In this document: in pieces, positions 43,919 through 56,715 of the stretch
Layout: every line of letters begins with the position of its first letter
How positions within the stretch are numbered: the first letter of the stretch is position 1
NCBI GenBank assembly: GCA_963675135.1
Contig: OY776128.1
Coordinates: 69,508,670 to 69,572,669 of the forward strand
Reading direction: 5' to 3'
Origin: Galeopsis tetrahit
Lineage: Eukaryota > Streptophyta > Magnoliopsida > Lamiales > Lamiaceae
DNA length: 64,000 bases
Notes under the pieces: model-generated
Databases searched by the model: none
Told to the model about the DNA's origin: nothing
The model's input: only the letters and a program-made list of their open reading frames with translations
Made by a program: the position numbers and the translations under genes

Positions 43919-45181
43919 ATGAAAGGGCGCCAGGGAGAACGCGTAAGGTTATACTCTCATTTCTCATTTCTCATTTCTCATTTCTCATTTCTCTGTATCT
44001 GCAACTGTTTTTCTCAACACAATTGGCACATACGTTTGTTGAGTAGTTCGTTTATATTTTTTCTTTCGTCTGATTTTGTTCTTTTTTTTCTGTATAGACT
44101 ATATGTTCGTGGAACAATTCTTGGGTACAAAAGGTATTAGAGCTGTTCTTTAATTATGTCTTTTCTAAATAAAATAAAGTAGAATGGTTTGTGATTGAAC
44201 TTAATGTTGATAGGTCGAAGTCGAATCAGTATCCCAATACGTCCTTGGTACAGATTGAAGGCGTCAACACACAAGAGGAAGTGGCATGGTACCGTGGGAA
44301 GCGAATGGCTTACATTTACAAAGCCAAGGTTAAGAAGAACGGCTCTCACTACCGTTGCATTTGGGGCAAAGTAACGCGTCCCCACGGTAACAGTGGTGTT
44401 GTTCGTGCTAAGTTCAAGTCAAACCTCCCCCCTAAATCCATGGTATGTTAACTCAAATCGTTTGATTTTGTTGTATTCACTGTTTTGGATTCAATTATGT
44501 TTTCACATTTTTTGGTTTTGTTAATTAGTATACCTGAATTAGTATTGATTAGCATATTAGATAACTGATTCTTTTCATAAACTTGGAACAGTTGGAATAA
44601 CTAACTATTAATGAGGAATCTTCAATGAATTAATAGCATCTGGGCGCTCATTTTCACAAGTTTTATTGTGCATTCCCCCCTTTTTGTGCCTTATAAAGTG
44701 AATTGTGTTTTGTTGGATGGCAAATGGTTCATATTCATGGTGTAATTAGTTTCATATGACTGCATCTGTACATGGTTGAGTTAGAGTTTTTTAGATTGGC
44801 CTTCAGTTCAACTAGTTGTTCTCCTTTTCTGCATGTCCCTTTATTTTTTTTGTGGTAGGGGTGGTTGAGGAATGGTAGATATAGCTCGGTGTATCATCTT
44901 AATTTTTGGTCCTCTCATAATTTAACTTGAGCCTGATTTGTAACTGACTTTTGGGTGAATTTCAAATTCACGGCTTCTCTGTTCTTTGGTGAACTGGAAA
45001 TGATTCTCGTTTTGAGGCTACAACTGCACTTTAAGACCTTTACCTATCTTACTATGAAATGGTCTCCCTCTATCCTTTAAATAAAAAACTAAGTTGGTGT
45101 TGTCTAATAATTCTCTTTGATGTGGTTGTTGCAAAACAGGGATCCAGGGTAAGAGTGTTCATGTATCCAAGCAGCATCTGA
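43919..45181 (+). CDS. RPL35A: 60S ribosomal protein eL33 (RPL35A)
   Basis: Four coding exons, 43919-43947, 44098-44133, 44214-44442 and 45140-45181, have GT-AG borders and matching phases and give 111 residues. The protein starts MKGRQGERVRLYVRGTILG and ends with VRVFMYPSSI, almost identical to Arabidopsis RPL35A as I recall it (112 residues). The difference in length comes from the absence of Val at position 2. It is a small basic component of the large cytosolic ribosomal subunit. The first two exons are very short (29 and 36 bases), and the apparent continuation of exon 1 into TCTCATT repeats is intron. A GT directly after the stop and an acceptor near 45821 suggest an additional intron in the 3' UTR. 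Confidence 0.95.
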
Positions 45182-48100
45182 GGTAAATTTTCAACTCCTT
45201 GCCAACTTTCTCTATATGCATTGTTGGTATTGTGGTTTATGTTCAAATGCTTTAGTACGTGCAACTCATTGTCTGCCAAATCGTTCCATTGGATGTAGTA
45301 GCTAGCTCTAAAGATATAGCTATATGCACACCCTTGTAAAAGAAAAGAGAATTTCTTTCAAGGTATTGAAGTCATATACTAGTGGTCTTTGGGGCTATGC
45401 GGTTATGCTTCACAGTGCTTAATTTCATTTCTTTCATTTACCCCAAATCAAACTGTCACATTCTCTAGCCCATCCCGTGAAATAAGGGGTAATAGAATAA
45501 GAGGTAATAGAATTGGTTTTGCCAATCTATTAGTATAACCTACCAAATCAACTGTTAAGAATTTTTAATGGACTACTTAAAAGTATTACTACCACAGTGT
45601 GAAATGCTAATTTATTACGACCCATTGTTGCACATATCATCCACCAAATGTATTCTATTTTTATGTTTGTTTATCTACTCCATGAGAGGTGTATTTTTTT
45701 TTATTTTTTTCTTGCGTGATGTCATCCTCCTGTGAGGTATCATTTTTAGAAAAGCTCATGTGATGTTACTCACCCTGCTTTGATGCTGGTTTCTTACTAA
45801 ATATCTTCCTCTACTTTGCAGTTGCTGGAATCTCGTTCATCAAGTTGGGGAGCATTAGGTGACAGCCTATTCTTCCGATTTTTAATTAATAGTTTTGAGT
45901 TTAGTATATTCTCAATTATTAGTCAATTTTCTCTTCTCACATTGACATTAAATTTAAAGAACAAGCTGATTGATTTCAAAGTTGTGTGCCTACTTATACT
46001 GTTCCAGTTTTGACTTTCCTGATATTAGCCAACTTATATTGATTTAGGGTACTGAATTATTGAAGCAAAATCATTGACATTTTCACCACTGCTTCGCCCT
46101 ATATAATTCTACATAATTAAGCATGAGCATATAAAAGTTATAAATTGAAAGTTTTATATTACTCATAGCTTTTGAGCACTCGGATTAAAAAGTATGATAA
46201 AATAATTGATATAATTTGAGATGAAAATGATAGATAATATATTGGGACATCTTGGTATATGTTGGCGTTTCATATCTATTCATTCCAAACACGAATTGTT
46301 ATAGATGCTACATTTTATTCGTAAAGTATCTGATGCCCTTCTATAGATAGAGATGGGTTAATATCTATGTAATGGGTTTAACCGTTTAAATTAATAACCA
46401 TCAACATCATGTGGTATGAAACTGAGATTTTATTGTCAATTAGTTACGAGTTGTGTATATTTTTACTGCCACTTAATTTTTATAAATTCCTTAGCCTGGC
46501 CGACTTTATACAGAGTCCAGACTTCAAATTTTAAACTATATTATTAAATAAAATGATTATTAAGATGACACTCCGAATAAAATAATAGTATCCTATTATT
46601 CGCCAAGTCACAGATCAATCATATCCTAACTTTGGTCGCCCGCCGTATCTATCCAATTTTCATTCTACCTTTGTAAATTAATTTTAACATGAAATTAATT
46701 TGCATTTGTATTTATTTTTAATAATATTAATTATTTTATTATATAATTTAATTATGAAAAACTAGATATTTTACTCTAAAATAAGTTGTACTCGGTACAC
46801 TCAGTCTTGTTAATAAAGTAAAAAAAATAATCGAAAGTTAATTATTTAAATAGAATAAACATATATTTTGTGAAATTCACACAGACCAAGTTTTTATCAT
46901 AAGGAATGATTATTTACTTACCATTTAATATTGAAAACTGAAAGGAAAAAAAAAAACATATGCTTCTTTGCTTTATTGATTTGCCTTCAATATTTTTTTA
47001 AATTATTTTCTTTTTGTGTTATTTCATTTTTTCACAACTTTTTTTTTCTTTCTTTCTCCAACTTTTGACGCTTATACATATGAGCTTGATTAAACACTGT
47101 GTGGGAGCTTGATTCAAATTTTAAGTTATAACTAGTATTTCACCCGTGCGATTTCACCCGTGCGATGCACGGTTTAAGAGTTTAAGAATTTTATTAATGA
47201 ATAATTAATATTATGCTACTATTTAATATGAGTAAAATTGAGATTAAAAAAAAAAAGAAATTAATTAAAAAATAATTGTCTCATGAATTTAAAATTATAA
47301 TTTGTATGAAATTACAATTCTCATACTTGTTGTACGGAGTACTTGTTTTTCTTGGCACTTAATTCAAAGAAGTTGTTGTCCACATTTATTTTATAAATCC
47401 AGGAGTCGATTTATGCCAATGTCAAGTTGAGTAATAAAGTCGAACCTGATTTATACACTTAAGGTCAATCTCATTATCCTAGTAAATTACCCGTGCGATT
47501 TACGGTTTATAAGCTATTTATGTAAATAATAGTTTCATTTATGTGTGTATTTTGTGTGTAGGTGTAATTGTAATTTTTTCATCACTGCTATAATGAGGCC
47601 GAACACAAAAACTCAAATGACAACTTTGAGAAATTAAGTTAAAACATGGCAAGCCACTGTGTAATTGAAAAAAAACAATTCCGTTTAATAAAAATACAAA
47701 AAAAAATAAAAAATGGGAGTTACATTTGAAATAAAATAAAACTAAGAGTTAGAGAAAGTATAAAATAAAATATTATTCAAACTAAACATTAAATATTGAT
47801 AAATCACTAAACCCAGAACTGTCCGCTGCTCCCTCATCATATTGATAAACAGATTCATGCAGCAATTCTTCAAAACCCCTACATCTGTATTGGAACAAAT
47901 GTTTTCATACAAAGGACCAGAGATAAATTTTCAAGATTGTCTGTCATCTAGATCTATAATTTTGCTAAACTTTTATTATTAGATTTGTAAATATAAAATA
48001 TCGGTATCAATCAAAAATACAAAGTTATATTAAATCGTGAGTCCAAACATAGTGTTCCAAAATATATAGAGATGCGGCCATAAAATTCGTTTCTTTCTTT

Positions 48101-48960
48101 GATAACAACACGAACAAAGATAATAAGCAACGTTAACACATTGATAACAACACGAACAAAGATAATAAGCAACACATGCAAAATAAAAAATAATACATCA
48201 TCAAGAACGTGATTATGCAAAGACACAAAATATCGATCAAATAAGAGTATTTTGAACCAAATTGAGTGACTGGACATATGAATTTAAAAGGTAAGTGATT
48301 TATCAATAGTGTAATTCATGTAAAAAATTTAGTAAAAAAACTTTTAAATGAAACCCCTTTAATACACATAAATCCTTCCCAAATACACTAATTTGGGAAA
48401 ATACACTAATTTGGGATATTTGTATAACATTATATTTTCGTTTATTTTAAGCCATCCAAAATCTAAAGATCAGCCATACTAAACAATAAATATTTAAAAC
48501 AGTGTATAAAAAAATTGTTGCAAGCGACCTGCTGAGTTTATCCTATGACATATTAAAAGATCAGCAGACTTCAATATTTATGTGTTAATACCTGTTACCG
48601 TTAGCGAGGTAAATGTAATTCCAAACTTCTTGTCTACTCTTTGTTGAATATAGACGCAACTGGAAGGCCCGTTTCATTTTTAATGTTCAACTTCTTGAAT
48701 TAATCTGATGGGAGCCATATATCAGTACCGCAACAATGTGATAAAATATAAAAGGTCAAGTAAATGAAAAATGATAGATGAAATTAATTAAATAGAAAAT
48801 GCTCAAAGATGAAATCGATTAAATAGAAAATGTGAGTAAAACTGCAGAAAATTAAATAAATTATTTTTAAATCGATTAAATAAATTATTTTTAAGGCGAG
48901 CAGCGAGAGAGGTACGACAGGAGGCATTCACACGAAGGAAAACCTATTTTTTGTATAGTA
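45182..48960. other. Intergenic DNA with a probable eL33 3' UTR intron and Helitron-like words
   Basis: The stop codon is followed by GGTAAAT and a TTTGCAG acceptor near 45821, fitting a 3' UTR intron. Beyond 46000 the DNA is very AT-rich. At 47140-47175 a duplicated CACCCGTGCGAT leads into the small palindrome CCGTGCGATGCACGG, and a similar ACCCGTGCGATTTACGG occurs near 47490. Words of this kind mark Helitron-like ends in plants, but no second end was defined. A 42-bp tandem duplication lies at 48100-48173. No protein gene is supported. Confidence 0.45.
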
Positions 48961-49231
48961 CTCCCTCCGTCCCACAACTGTTTGCACACTTTCCTTATTC
49001 GTCCGTCCCACAATTGTTTGCACACCCTAAAAAGGAAACTCCTTCATAAACCCAACCCTCACAATATTCACATATTTACACAAAATGCCATTGTTTTTAC
49101 TCTCTTTCCAATCGCCTTTTTACTTTATTCATTTAACTTTACAAAATTACCCCTCAACACTCCACTCATTACACTTTTTTCTTAATAAGTGTGCCCACTT
49201 TGTGGTGCAAACACTTCCGGGACGGAGGGAA
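48961..49231. mobile_element. Stowaway-like MITE, 271 bp
   Basis: Starts CTCCCTCCGTCCC after TA and ends GGGACGGAGGGA before (A)TA. These inverted repeats and the TA target site are the mark of Tc1/mariner-derived MITEs. TTTGCAC motifs are repeated near both ends. It is non-coding. Confidence 0.8.
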
Positions 49232-51669
49232 TATTTGATTAAAAAACAATCATCACTCTTCAATGAAATACGCACATTAATTTTTCTAACTAATAAGCAA
49301 AGTATCGAACTCAGATGTAACTCAAACTCTTGAATTATCATGTGTCGTATCATCACCCTTCTCCACCAATTGGTTAACCTCTGTAAGCATTGAGGATAAC
49401 AGAGAATTACAATTTTCTCCAAATTAGTGGGCGTGTAATAGAGCAAGAAATTTATCAGTACACTTATCCTAAATATAAAGTATGTAGTTCTTAATTTCAG
49501 TCACTATCCACAAAGTAATCACCATAGAATGACCTCTGAGGCATAGAATGACCTCTGAGGCATATAATTAAAAGCTTCTTGAAGTTTAAATTTTAATAAT
49601 TCACCTAAAAAAACAGAACACAAAATTACAAATTTACCTGGAAATATAAATAAATCTTGCAGCAAGGGACATCTTTAAAATGAATAAATAAAGATAACAT
49701 ATTATAAAAATGATGTCCTTATATAAATGTAAATTCTGATACAAGCACCAATCACACCTGATAAAATATGAAGCCATACCAATCTCTTCAATCAGTAGGA
49801 AGTAATTTTAGTTACATAATAATAGGCATATAATCATTCTACCAGCAATATCCATCAAGATAACATGAATATGAATAAACTAAATGCAAATTTCCAGTAG
49901 TTATCAACTTCAATCAGAATTTTGGTCATATGAATTTGTTGGACATCATTTCACAAAGAAATTTTGCAAGTAACTAATTACAATACATCAGGAAATCATA
50001 CTATTTCACATACATTACATGCTAAAAGTAATTTAGCATGAGTTTTGAGAAAATAAGATTGTTATCAATTTCATAACTTTCATTTGAGTTCACATTTTTG
50101 CAATTGGAGATTTATGTATAGAATATGTTTCCAGAAGATACATTAAGATTGATAGAACTTTACTCATTCTGTAGTAAACCACACCACATTTTACCTTAAA
50201 TAGTCAAAAAAAAAAAAAAAAAAAAAAGCTTTAGATATAAGAAGAATACAAAACTTTTGTGGAAAAAAAAGGTAGAATACATAGTTTACAGTTAGCATGG
50301 TTAAAGATAAGTTAATATAGTGCGTGATAGAACCATTGGGCAGGCTTAAGGAAATTGAAGAATTAGTCATCCCAATTGCCATATTGTTAAGAGGGAAAGA
50401 GAACTACCCAAATACTCATAAAAATAAGTTATTTTCATACATAAATCTGATTTTACCTAAAGAATATTACATACGGGCGGTCTGAAGCACAAAATTTTCG
50501 AAATCCAAATCCAAAATTTTTCCAAAAATTTAAGATACAGGCGGAAGTGGTAGAAGCAGTAGCGGTGCTGAATTGAAATAGTGGGGGTTGAGTTTGAAAG
50601 CGAAATCAATAATTTTCCATTGAAAATGATTAAAATTGCAGTATAATAAAAATTGAAAATGGACATTTCACATACCTAGGCTACAAATCTGAGATTGAAT
50701 AGAGACAACCGACGAAAATGAAGAAAGGCGAAACGACGACATCGGTTTTCGACAGAAGCGACTGCGGTATTCCATTGAAATTTCGCAATGGAGATCAACA
50801 GATTTGGAAAGAGGGGAAGAAGGAAGGAATGAGGCCAGAAGAAAGGAGGGGAGAATGAAAAAATAAAAGAGGCGGAATTTGAAGAGTTTGCTTCCTTGAT
50901 AAGCCAAAAGTCTTTTTTGAAGAAATGAGAATACTCTGAACGTGGACAGAATAAAAGGATTAAAAAATTATTTTTCAGAAATAGAAATGAAATGGGCGGG
51001 AAACTGACTATGCTATTATTATATATATATATAGATTATTATTTTTTCTATATTAATGTATATATGAATATAATAATAATAATAATTACGTATTTTTTTA
51101 TATGTTTGACATAATAAAATTAAATATTAGTAGTTGTTATTTTTTTATAGTATATAATATTAGTTATATATGGAGTAATTTTTATATGATTGTATAAAAA
51201 TAAGAGTGGGAGTGAGAATAAGTGGGTAAAAAAATAATAAGAGAAAGAATGAGTGTGTGAAAGCTATTAAAGTAAGAGAGAGAAGAAAGTATGAGAGATA
51301 ATGAGTGGTTGAAAAAAAAAGGTGATTTGATTGTATAAAAATAGGTGTAAGCATCCGCATTAGTTAAATGCAAAAGTACCAATTTAATCACTCTCTCTCC
51401 TCCACATCATCTCCACATCATCTTATATCATCTCCACATCATCTTATTTCATTCTTAAATCCACACTTTCATTCATTTATCCATTCATATCTTTAAATTC
51501 CACTTTATTGGGACCCACCATTATCTCATTCATTTTATTTATATATCATTATTCAATAATTAACACTATTTCAAATAATCATATTATTTATTAACAATAC
51601 TAAATTAAATATTAGGTGTTCAGGAAAATAGATTAACAAACAAAAATTTCATAAATTTGTTAAATAATA
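49232..51669. other. AT-rich intergenic region
   Basis: It contains a 23-bp tandem duplication (GAATGACCTCTGAGGCATA, near 49525-49570) and an A run of 23 or more near 50204-50227. There is also a TA-rich run near 51018-51032, directly after GGGCGGGAAACTGACTATG. The block 50660-50900 is GC-richer, but its open frame shows no domain. No gene supported. Confidence 0.5.
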
Positions 51670-51934
51670 CTCCCTCCATCCATGAAAAGTAGGGACATGG
51701 GGATGGGGCACAAGTTTTAAGAAAATGGTAGATAGAGTAGATAAAGTAAGGGTATTATAGGGTATTGTGGGGTCCATTGTGAATAAAGTGATTGTTTAGG
51801 AATAAAGTTGATGGCAAATTGAGTAATTAAGTGATAGTTGAAGGGTGATAGTTTCCATAAAGTGCATGGGACTACATTTGGTGGACAAAGAATATGTGTC
51901 AAATGAGACTACTTTTCGTGGACGGAGGAGGGAG
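51670..51934. mobile_element. Stowaway-like MITE, 265 bp
   Basis: Begins CTCCCTCCATCCATGAAAAG and ends with the near-complement CTTTTCGTGGACGGAGGAG plus GGAG, flanked by TA on both sides (51668-51669 and 51935-51936). Non-coding. Confidence 0.85.
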
Positions 51935-52677
51935 TACAACACTACAAAATCTTAAAAATTTAAATATTACAAGAACATCGAAAATTAAATAATATAAAAA
52001 TTACAAATTGAAGCATCATAACCAAACTAAAAATTAAAACAATACAATAATTTAAAAAAAAACGACATTATGAGTACTCAAAAATTAATCAATTAGTTAT
52101 TGTTGTATAAATATGTTCAACCACCAATGAATAAGTGGGTATGTTGGGTTTGCATTTTGCCAATAAGTGGGTATGTTGGGTGGATTGGAGGCACAATTTG
52201 GATAATTTTGTGGATATTGAGAATACCCAACATTTTGTGGATATTGAGAATACATAAAATTCTATTGAGAATACGTCAAATTTGGAGGAATTTGAGAATT
52301 CGGAGGAATTTGAGAATTTGGGGTAGAGTATCTTCATCCAAATTTTGATAATGCGGATAATTCTATCCATGTCGGATAGAAAATAGAAAAATAAAATAAG
52401 TGATTGAAAATAAAAGAAAGTTGAGATAGTAGAAGAGTGAATGATAATTTTGAGAGATGAGAGGATGAAGTAAAAAATATGTGAATGGATCTTATATTTA
52501 TAGCACTTAAAAAACGGCTATATTTGATTGCAATTTGCAAACAAGTGAAATATTTTAGTTATCAATAAATAATTAAAAGCAGCCAATAAATAAACAACGG
52601 CTATATTTTAGTGATCAACAGATAGAAAAATAAATAAAAGCAGCCACTTAAAAAAGAAAATTAAACACAAAAAGAAG
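51935..52677. other. Intergenic with short direct repeats
   Basis: AT-rich. AAGTGGGTATGTTGGGT occurs twice (near 52133 and 52165), and GAATACCCAACATTTTG- and TTGAGAAT-type words recur to 52320. The open frames on either strand are repeats without a known domain. Confidence 0.45.
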
Positions 52678-53327
52678 GGTCTTTCTATCGTTAGGAAGGA
52701 CATTCGCACTTCCTGACAATAGGTGACCAATTACAAATTAACACATCATATATCTTCGTCATAGGGCGATCAAGTTTCGCAAAATGATTATATAATTAAT
52801 ATTTTTAAAAGATATATAAAATTACTAAAATATCCTTATAATATTTTTAATGAAACATCTTTTTAATTAATTACTTATTAATAATATATATATATATTTA
52901 TTAAGATTAATGTTTAAATTACTAATCCTTATATCCAGAAAATGAACAAGAAGAAAATCAAAATCTCGATCAGTGCCCTAAAAATCAAGAAGATCAAAAT
53001 CTTCCACGAAAAGAACAATTATCTATCCTTATTCTTATTAAAATTAATGTTCATCATCCTTCAATTCATAGGTGCTGATCAAGAGGATATAGGAGGGGCC
53101 GAGAGATGAAGTGAATTCGTTCATTTTTCCTAGATGAAAGACTGCGCGCAGTGGAAGAAGAGAGTGGAAGAAGAGAGGTTGAAAATGGGGGCGCGTTTCT
53201 AAAGACGAGAAATCTCATATTCGCATTCATGTTCTTCAAACAAGACAATCAAGAATCGCAGGTGATTTTTTTTTTCCCGAAATTTGACAGTGTAATTGTT
53301 TCCTGCTTTAGTGGCTGTGAGTGATTG
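52678..53327 (+). repeat. Left arm of an inverted duplication of the IQD 5' region
   Basis: Reverse-complementary, with divergence and indels, to 56716-57312. The best blocks are GGGTCTTTCTAT at the outer end, TTCATAGGTGCTG, and AACAAGACAATCAAGAATC followed by a splice donor GCAGGTGA. Another good block is AGTGTAATTGTTTCCTGC. On the right side this sequence is the 5' leader and promoter of the IQD copy. Here it points into DNA without an IQD coding part. It could be a broken second gene copy or the long terminal repeat of a Mutator-like element. Confidence 0.75.
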
Positions 53328-53946
53328 TCGGTACAATCAAGAAAGTTGCTTTCTGTTGGTTAGTGCATCCTAATCAATTTTTTTTGGTTTTTTAAACTTG
53401 TGGGGTGCTGATTTTATTGGTAAAAGTTGGTACTTTTATGATATTTTAGCTCATTGGTTATTCAATTTTCCATGATTTAGTTTTCTAGCAGGATTTTTGT
53501 TTGTTATCTAGTTGGATTGATTCATCGGTGGTTTCACGCAACAATAGAGTCATACATATTATTCTTCATCAATGCTTGCAGCTTCTTTGGTTATGTGATC
53601 TCTTAAGAAAGAATTATATTTGCATCATTGATGATGATTGATTTGAATTGTCTCTCTACTTGCTTGTTATAAATGAAATTTGTTAACAAAAGCTGGAAAC
53701 CTTCATGGGATATATTTTTTAATCATGATTTTAACTTTGTATATAAGATTTTTCAAGTATTTATTTTGGTTTCATCATTTGAAAATTAAGTTCGAACTCA
53801 GCTTAGTTATCCATGAATTTGACTTTTCTTGTTTCTGTCGTGATTGTAATCTACTTTTTTTTTTTGTTTTGGTATTTATGTTAATTAATTTAATAATTAT
53901 TATTATGTCATGCTTGCCATTTGGCAGCTATATGTATTGATTAAGC
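53328..53946. other. Intron-like AT-rich DNA after the left arm
   Basis: T-rich sequence continuing from the splice-donor-like end of the duplicated 5' region. No coding sequence seen before the LINE fragment. Confidence 0.4.
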
Positions 53947-54740
53947 ATGATAAGGAGAGAGGGATTTGGAATATTAATTGGAACTGGAAAAGAAACTTAT
54001 TTGAGAGAGAGGGGTGTTGCTAATGGTATATGCGAGATGATTGGCAGGTTCATCTCTAATTCAAAGGAGGACGATTTTTGGCAATGGAAACTTGAAGACA
54101 ATGGTCTGTATTCTGTCAAGTCTGCTTACAATAGGCTGTTGGAGGAACATACAGCCGACAACCCGGAGATTGAAGAGCTCGGAAGCATCTGGATCAAAGG
54201 GGTTCCTCTGAAGGCAAACATTTTTTTTTTTGGAGGATGTTACAAGACAAGATTTCGACGCTTACCAATCTGAGGAAGAGAGGGGCGTATAATGTGAATT
54301 TCTCCCTCCTCTGCAAATGGTGTGGCGCAGAAGAGGAAAGCACCGATCATTTGTTCTTTAAGTGCCGCCATTCGACGTCAATCTGGAGAAGAATTTACGA
54401 CTGGTTTGGAGCGAGCTACACAGAGGGCCTTTGTTGAGTTGATCACTACAGGAATCACAGCGAGAAGGCGTTGGGAAAGTGGAGGCAGGCTTGGCTGCTT
54501 TCTTGGCACTGCACTATTTGGATAGTATGGAAAACCAGGAATGCTTTCTTGGCACTGCACTATTTGGATAGTATGGAAAACCAGGAATGCAGCCTGCTTT
54601 AAAGGCGTCGAGCTTGATGAGGCAGCAGTTGTCGACGAGATTAGACGAGTTTCTTTCCAATTGTTGAAGGCTGGAGGTATGGTTAATAACTGGAATTCAT
54701 TAGATGAATGGTATAGGGAATTCATTAAGTGCCTAAAATG
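53947..54740 (+). pseudogene. LINE ORF2 C-terminal fragment (zf-RVT)
   Basis: The plus strand encodes a zf-RVT region split by frameshifts: DFWQWKLEDNGLYSVKSAYNRL, then LQDKISTLTNLRKRGA with C-WCG...DHLFFKC, and a C-terminal tail (IWIVWKTRNAACF to a TGA at 54739). The RT and endonuclease parts are absent, so it is a 5'-truncated or broken LINE from a subfamily other than the 36608-42690 element. A 46-bp tandem duplication lies inside. Confidence 0.78.
54497..54588. repeat. 46-bp tandem duplication in the LINE fragment
   Basis: Two identical-looking copies (54497-54542 and 54543-54588) start GCTTTCTTGGCACTGC. The unit is not a multiple of three, so it shifts the frame. Confidence 0.85.
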
Positions 54741-54892
54741 AGGCACTGCTATGTTCTGTGATTGGGGCTGGTATTTTGGCGATTTTAATATTATTTTTGT
54801 TGTTTCCAAAAAATATTTTATTATTTAGATACTATGGGAAATGCTTAGTTTTAAAAATAAAACCAGGGCGCGATTTATATCTAATGCACATG

Positions 54893-55030
54893 CATTTTTT
54901 TTAAACCAAAAGACATTCAATAATATTAAGAATCAAACTGCAAAGTGTGCATACAAATGTGAACAATCAGAATGTAAAGATGATTCCAGCAAAAGGCATG
55001 TGCTGCTAAAGCGTTTGCCACCCCATCTCC
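54893..55030. repeat. Direct repeat, copy 1 (IQD 3' flank)
   Basis: Matches 55363-55510 (for example GACATTCAnTAATATTAAGA, CAAAGTGTGCATACA, AAAGATGATTC), with point differences and one insertion. The two copies lie about 470 bases apart downstream of the IQD coding part, so the 3' flank is locally duplicated. Confidence 0.75.
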
Positions 55031-55534
55031 AAATGCAAGATTTTGGCTCTAAATTTGCGAACTTATCTTTCTCGAGAGCTTCTTTTAAAAAAAAATTCAT
55101 GTCAGGCTCATGTTTATCGCAACTACAAGATCTATGCAAATGATAATAGGACATAATCTTAAACTCTTGAGTTTGAAATTAATTTATGGTTTGCACAAAT
55201 TAAAAGCACAAACAGTTGAATTTTTATATATAGATTTGTGTAGATTAGATTGGATTTACAAAGGATGGTAATTTTAATAGCAATTAAACCTCTTTCAATT
55301 GATGGTAGGGCTTGCTGTTTTTCTTTAAAAAAATACTGTAATCTATTTCGTGCCTTCCATATATTTTTTGAAAAACCAAATGACATTCATTAATATTAAG
55401 AATTAAATTGCAAAGTGTGCATACATTCACCAGGTAATGAAATGGAGTAGAAAATAAAGATGATTCAAGCAAAAGGACATGTGCTGATAAAGCATTTGCC
55501 ACCCAACTTCCTTCGTGTTTGCTCCATCTAAAAG

Positions 55535-56024
55535 TCAGCTCAGAAAAGGCCTCATCAAGTCCACCGATGAATCAAACCAACTGGATAACAAACCCCATCC
55601 TGCATATATCTTGATGCTTGTCGTTTCACAGAATTTCCCTCTAACGAATTCCTTTAGCCTCGGAAGACCTCTCAGAGCCTTCAATGCTCTCCTTGCCTAA
55701 AATTAAACAACATAAAAATTGAAGTATTGTATCATCAACTTAACAATTTATCTACATCAAACAGTTTTTTCATCGTACCAAATAGCCACGAAAAGTTGTC
55801 TGAATCTTGATAGCAGTCATCTCTTCCTTTGTATTAGCATAATTATGAGGCGTAGTTGTTGTGAGACGAACAACCTCAGCCGCAGCCTGAGCAGCTGCCA
55901 GAGCAACAGAATAAGCATGTATATTCTGTTCATTCTCTGGTGTTCCATCAATTTCTCCTCTTCTTCCATTGGAGGATGTCCTGAAGAAACTGCAATTCCA
56001 TTCTCTGGAGCAGAAGCACCCCAT
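55535..56024 (-). pseudogene. Truncated IQD (calmodulin-binding IQ67-domain) gene copy
   Basis: Two coding exons on the minus strand, 56024-55779 and 55696-55535, with a GT-AG phase-0 intron, give 135 residues. The protein has the family hallmarks: AAAQAAAEVVRLT, then an IQ motif spanning the intron (AIKIQTTFRGYL, ARRALKALRGLPRLKEFVRG). The intron position inside the IQ67 domain is the conserved one. It then loses similarity and stops after a short unrelated tail, whereas IQD proteins usually have 300-600 residues. IQD proteins bind calmodulin and microtubules. This copy keeps only the start of that domain, so it is probably a non-functional fragment, though a short product cannot be excluded. 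A leader exon with a donor-like AATCCAG/GTGA lies near 56797-56805. Confidence 0.7.
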
Positions 56025-56715
56025 TTTCCCTTTTTTTCTGATCTTACTGCTTTAATTTAGTTACAAACAAAGGGGATTATGAAAATGTTGGAATCAATTC
56101 AGTACCTTTTCTCTGTTTTGTTTTGATGAACAACTTATGTCTTATTCTAAAGCTTATGCTTCAGTCTTCACTATCATATTTTTTCTTTACTCCAAACCAA
56201 AAACTCAACTCATAGCCTTATTTTGTCCAACCAAAATTCTTTTTTAATTCCTATCCTCAACCACACTCAATCAGTTAATCAGAATTTACACAATCGACAT
56301 GTGATTTGAGTTCTTACGAAGGAGAGCCTTGATATAAACCCTTCTCAATGACAAGCTGAGCCACACCAAGAAACAAAAAACCCAATAAAATTGAAAACAT
56401 GTACATTTTCTACACTATATTTAATATTCGCCCAACAAGGGGCAGTCCATTTAAATGCATCTATAGATATAGACAATCATACAAAGAAAGAACTAATTGA
56501 AAAATCCTACCATTAGCAGCACACAAGTATTTTCTGCACTACTTTAAATCACATGAACAGTTTAGTTCAACAAAATTTTGCTCATCTGTGAGTCATGGCC
56601 AAAAGGTCGAGAAGAGTACAATTTTCTCGAAGAGGACCGCGAATCAAATAATCATTAAACAAATTGATGCAATGAATGCATTGATTACTTAATTTGTCGA
56701 CAATAATCACATATA
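56025..56715 (-). other. 5' leader intron of the IQD copy
   Basis: Non-coding AT-rich DNA between the IQD start codon and the duplicated leader region. It probably holds a 5' UTR intron. No other feature seen. Confidence 0.4.

Noticed and set aside
43919..44140. 73-residue ORF as the eL33 N-terminus
   Set aside because: It reads through the first intron (TCTCATT repeats). Splicing after AAG at 43947 restores the conserved eL33 start.
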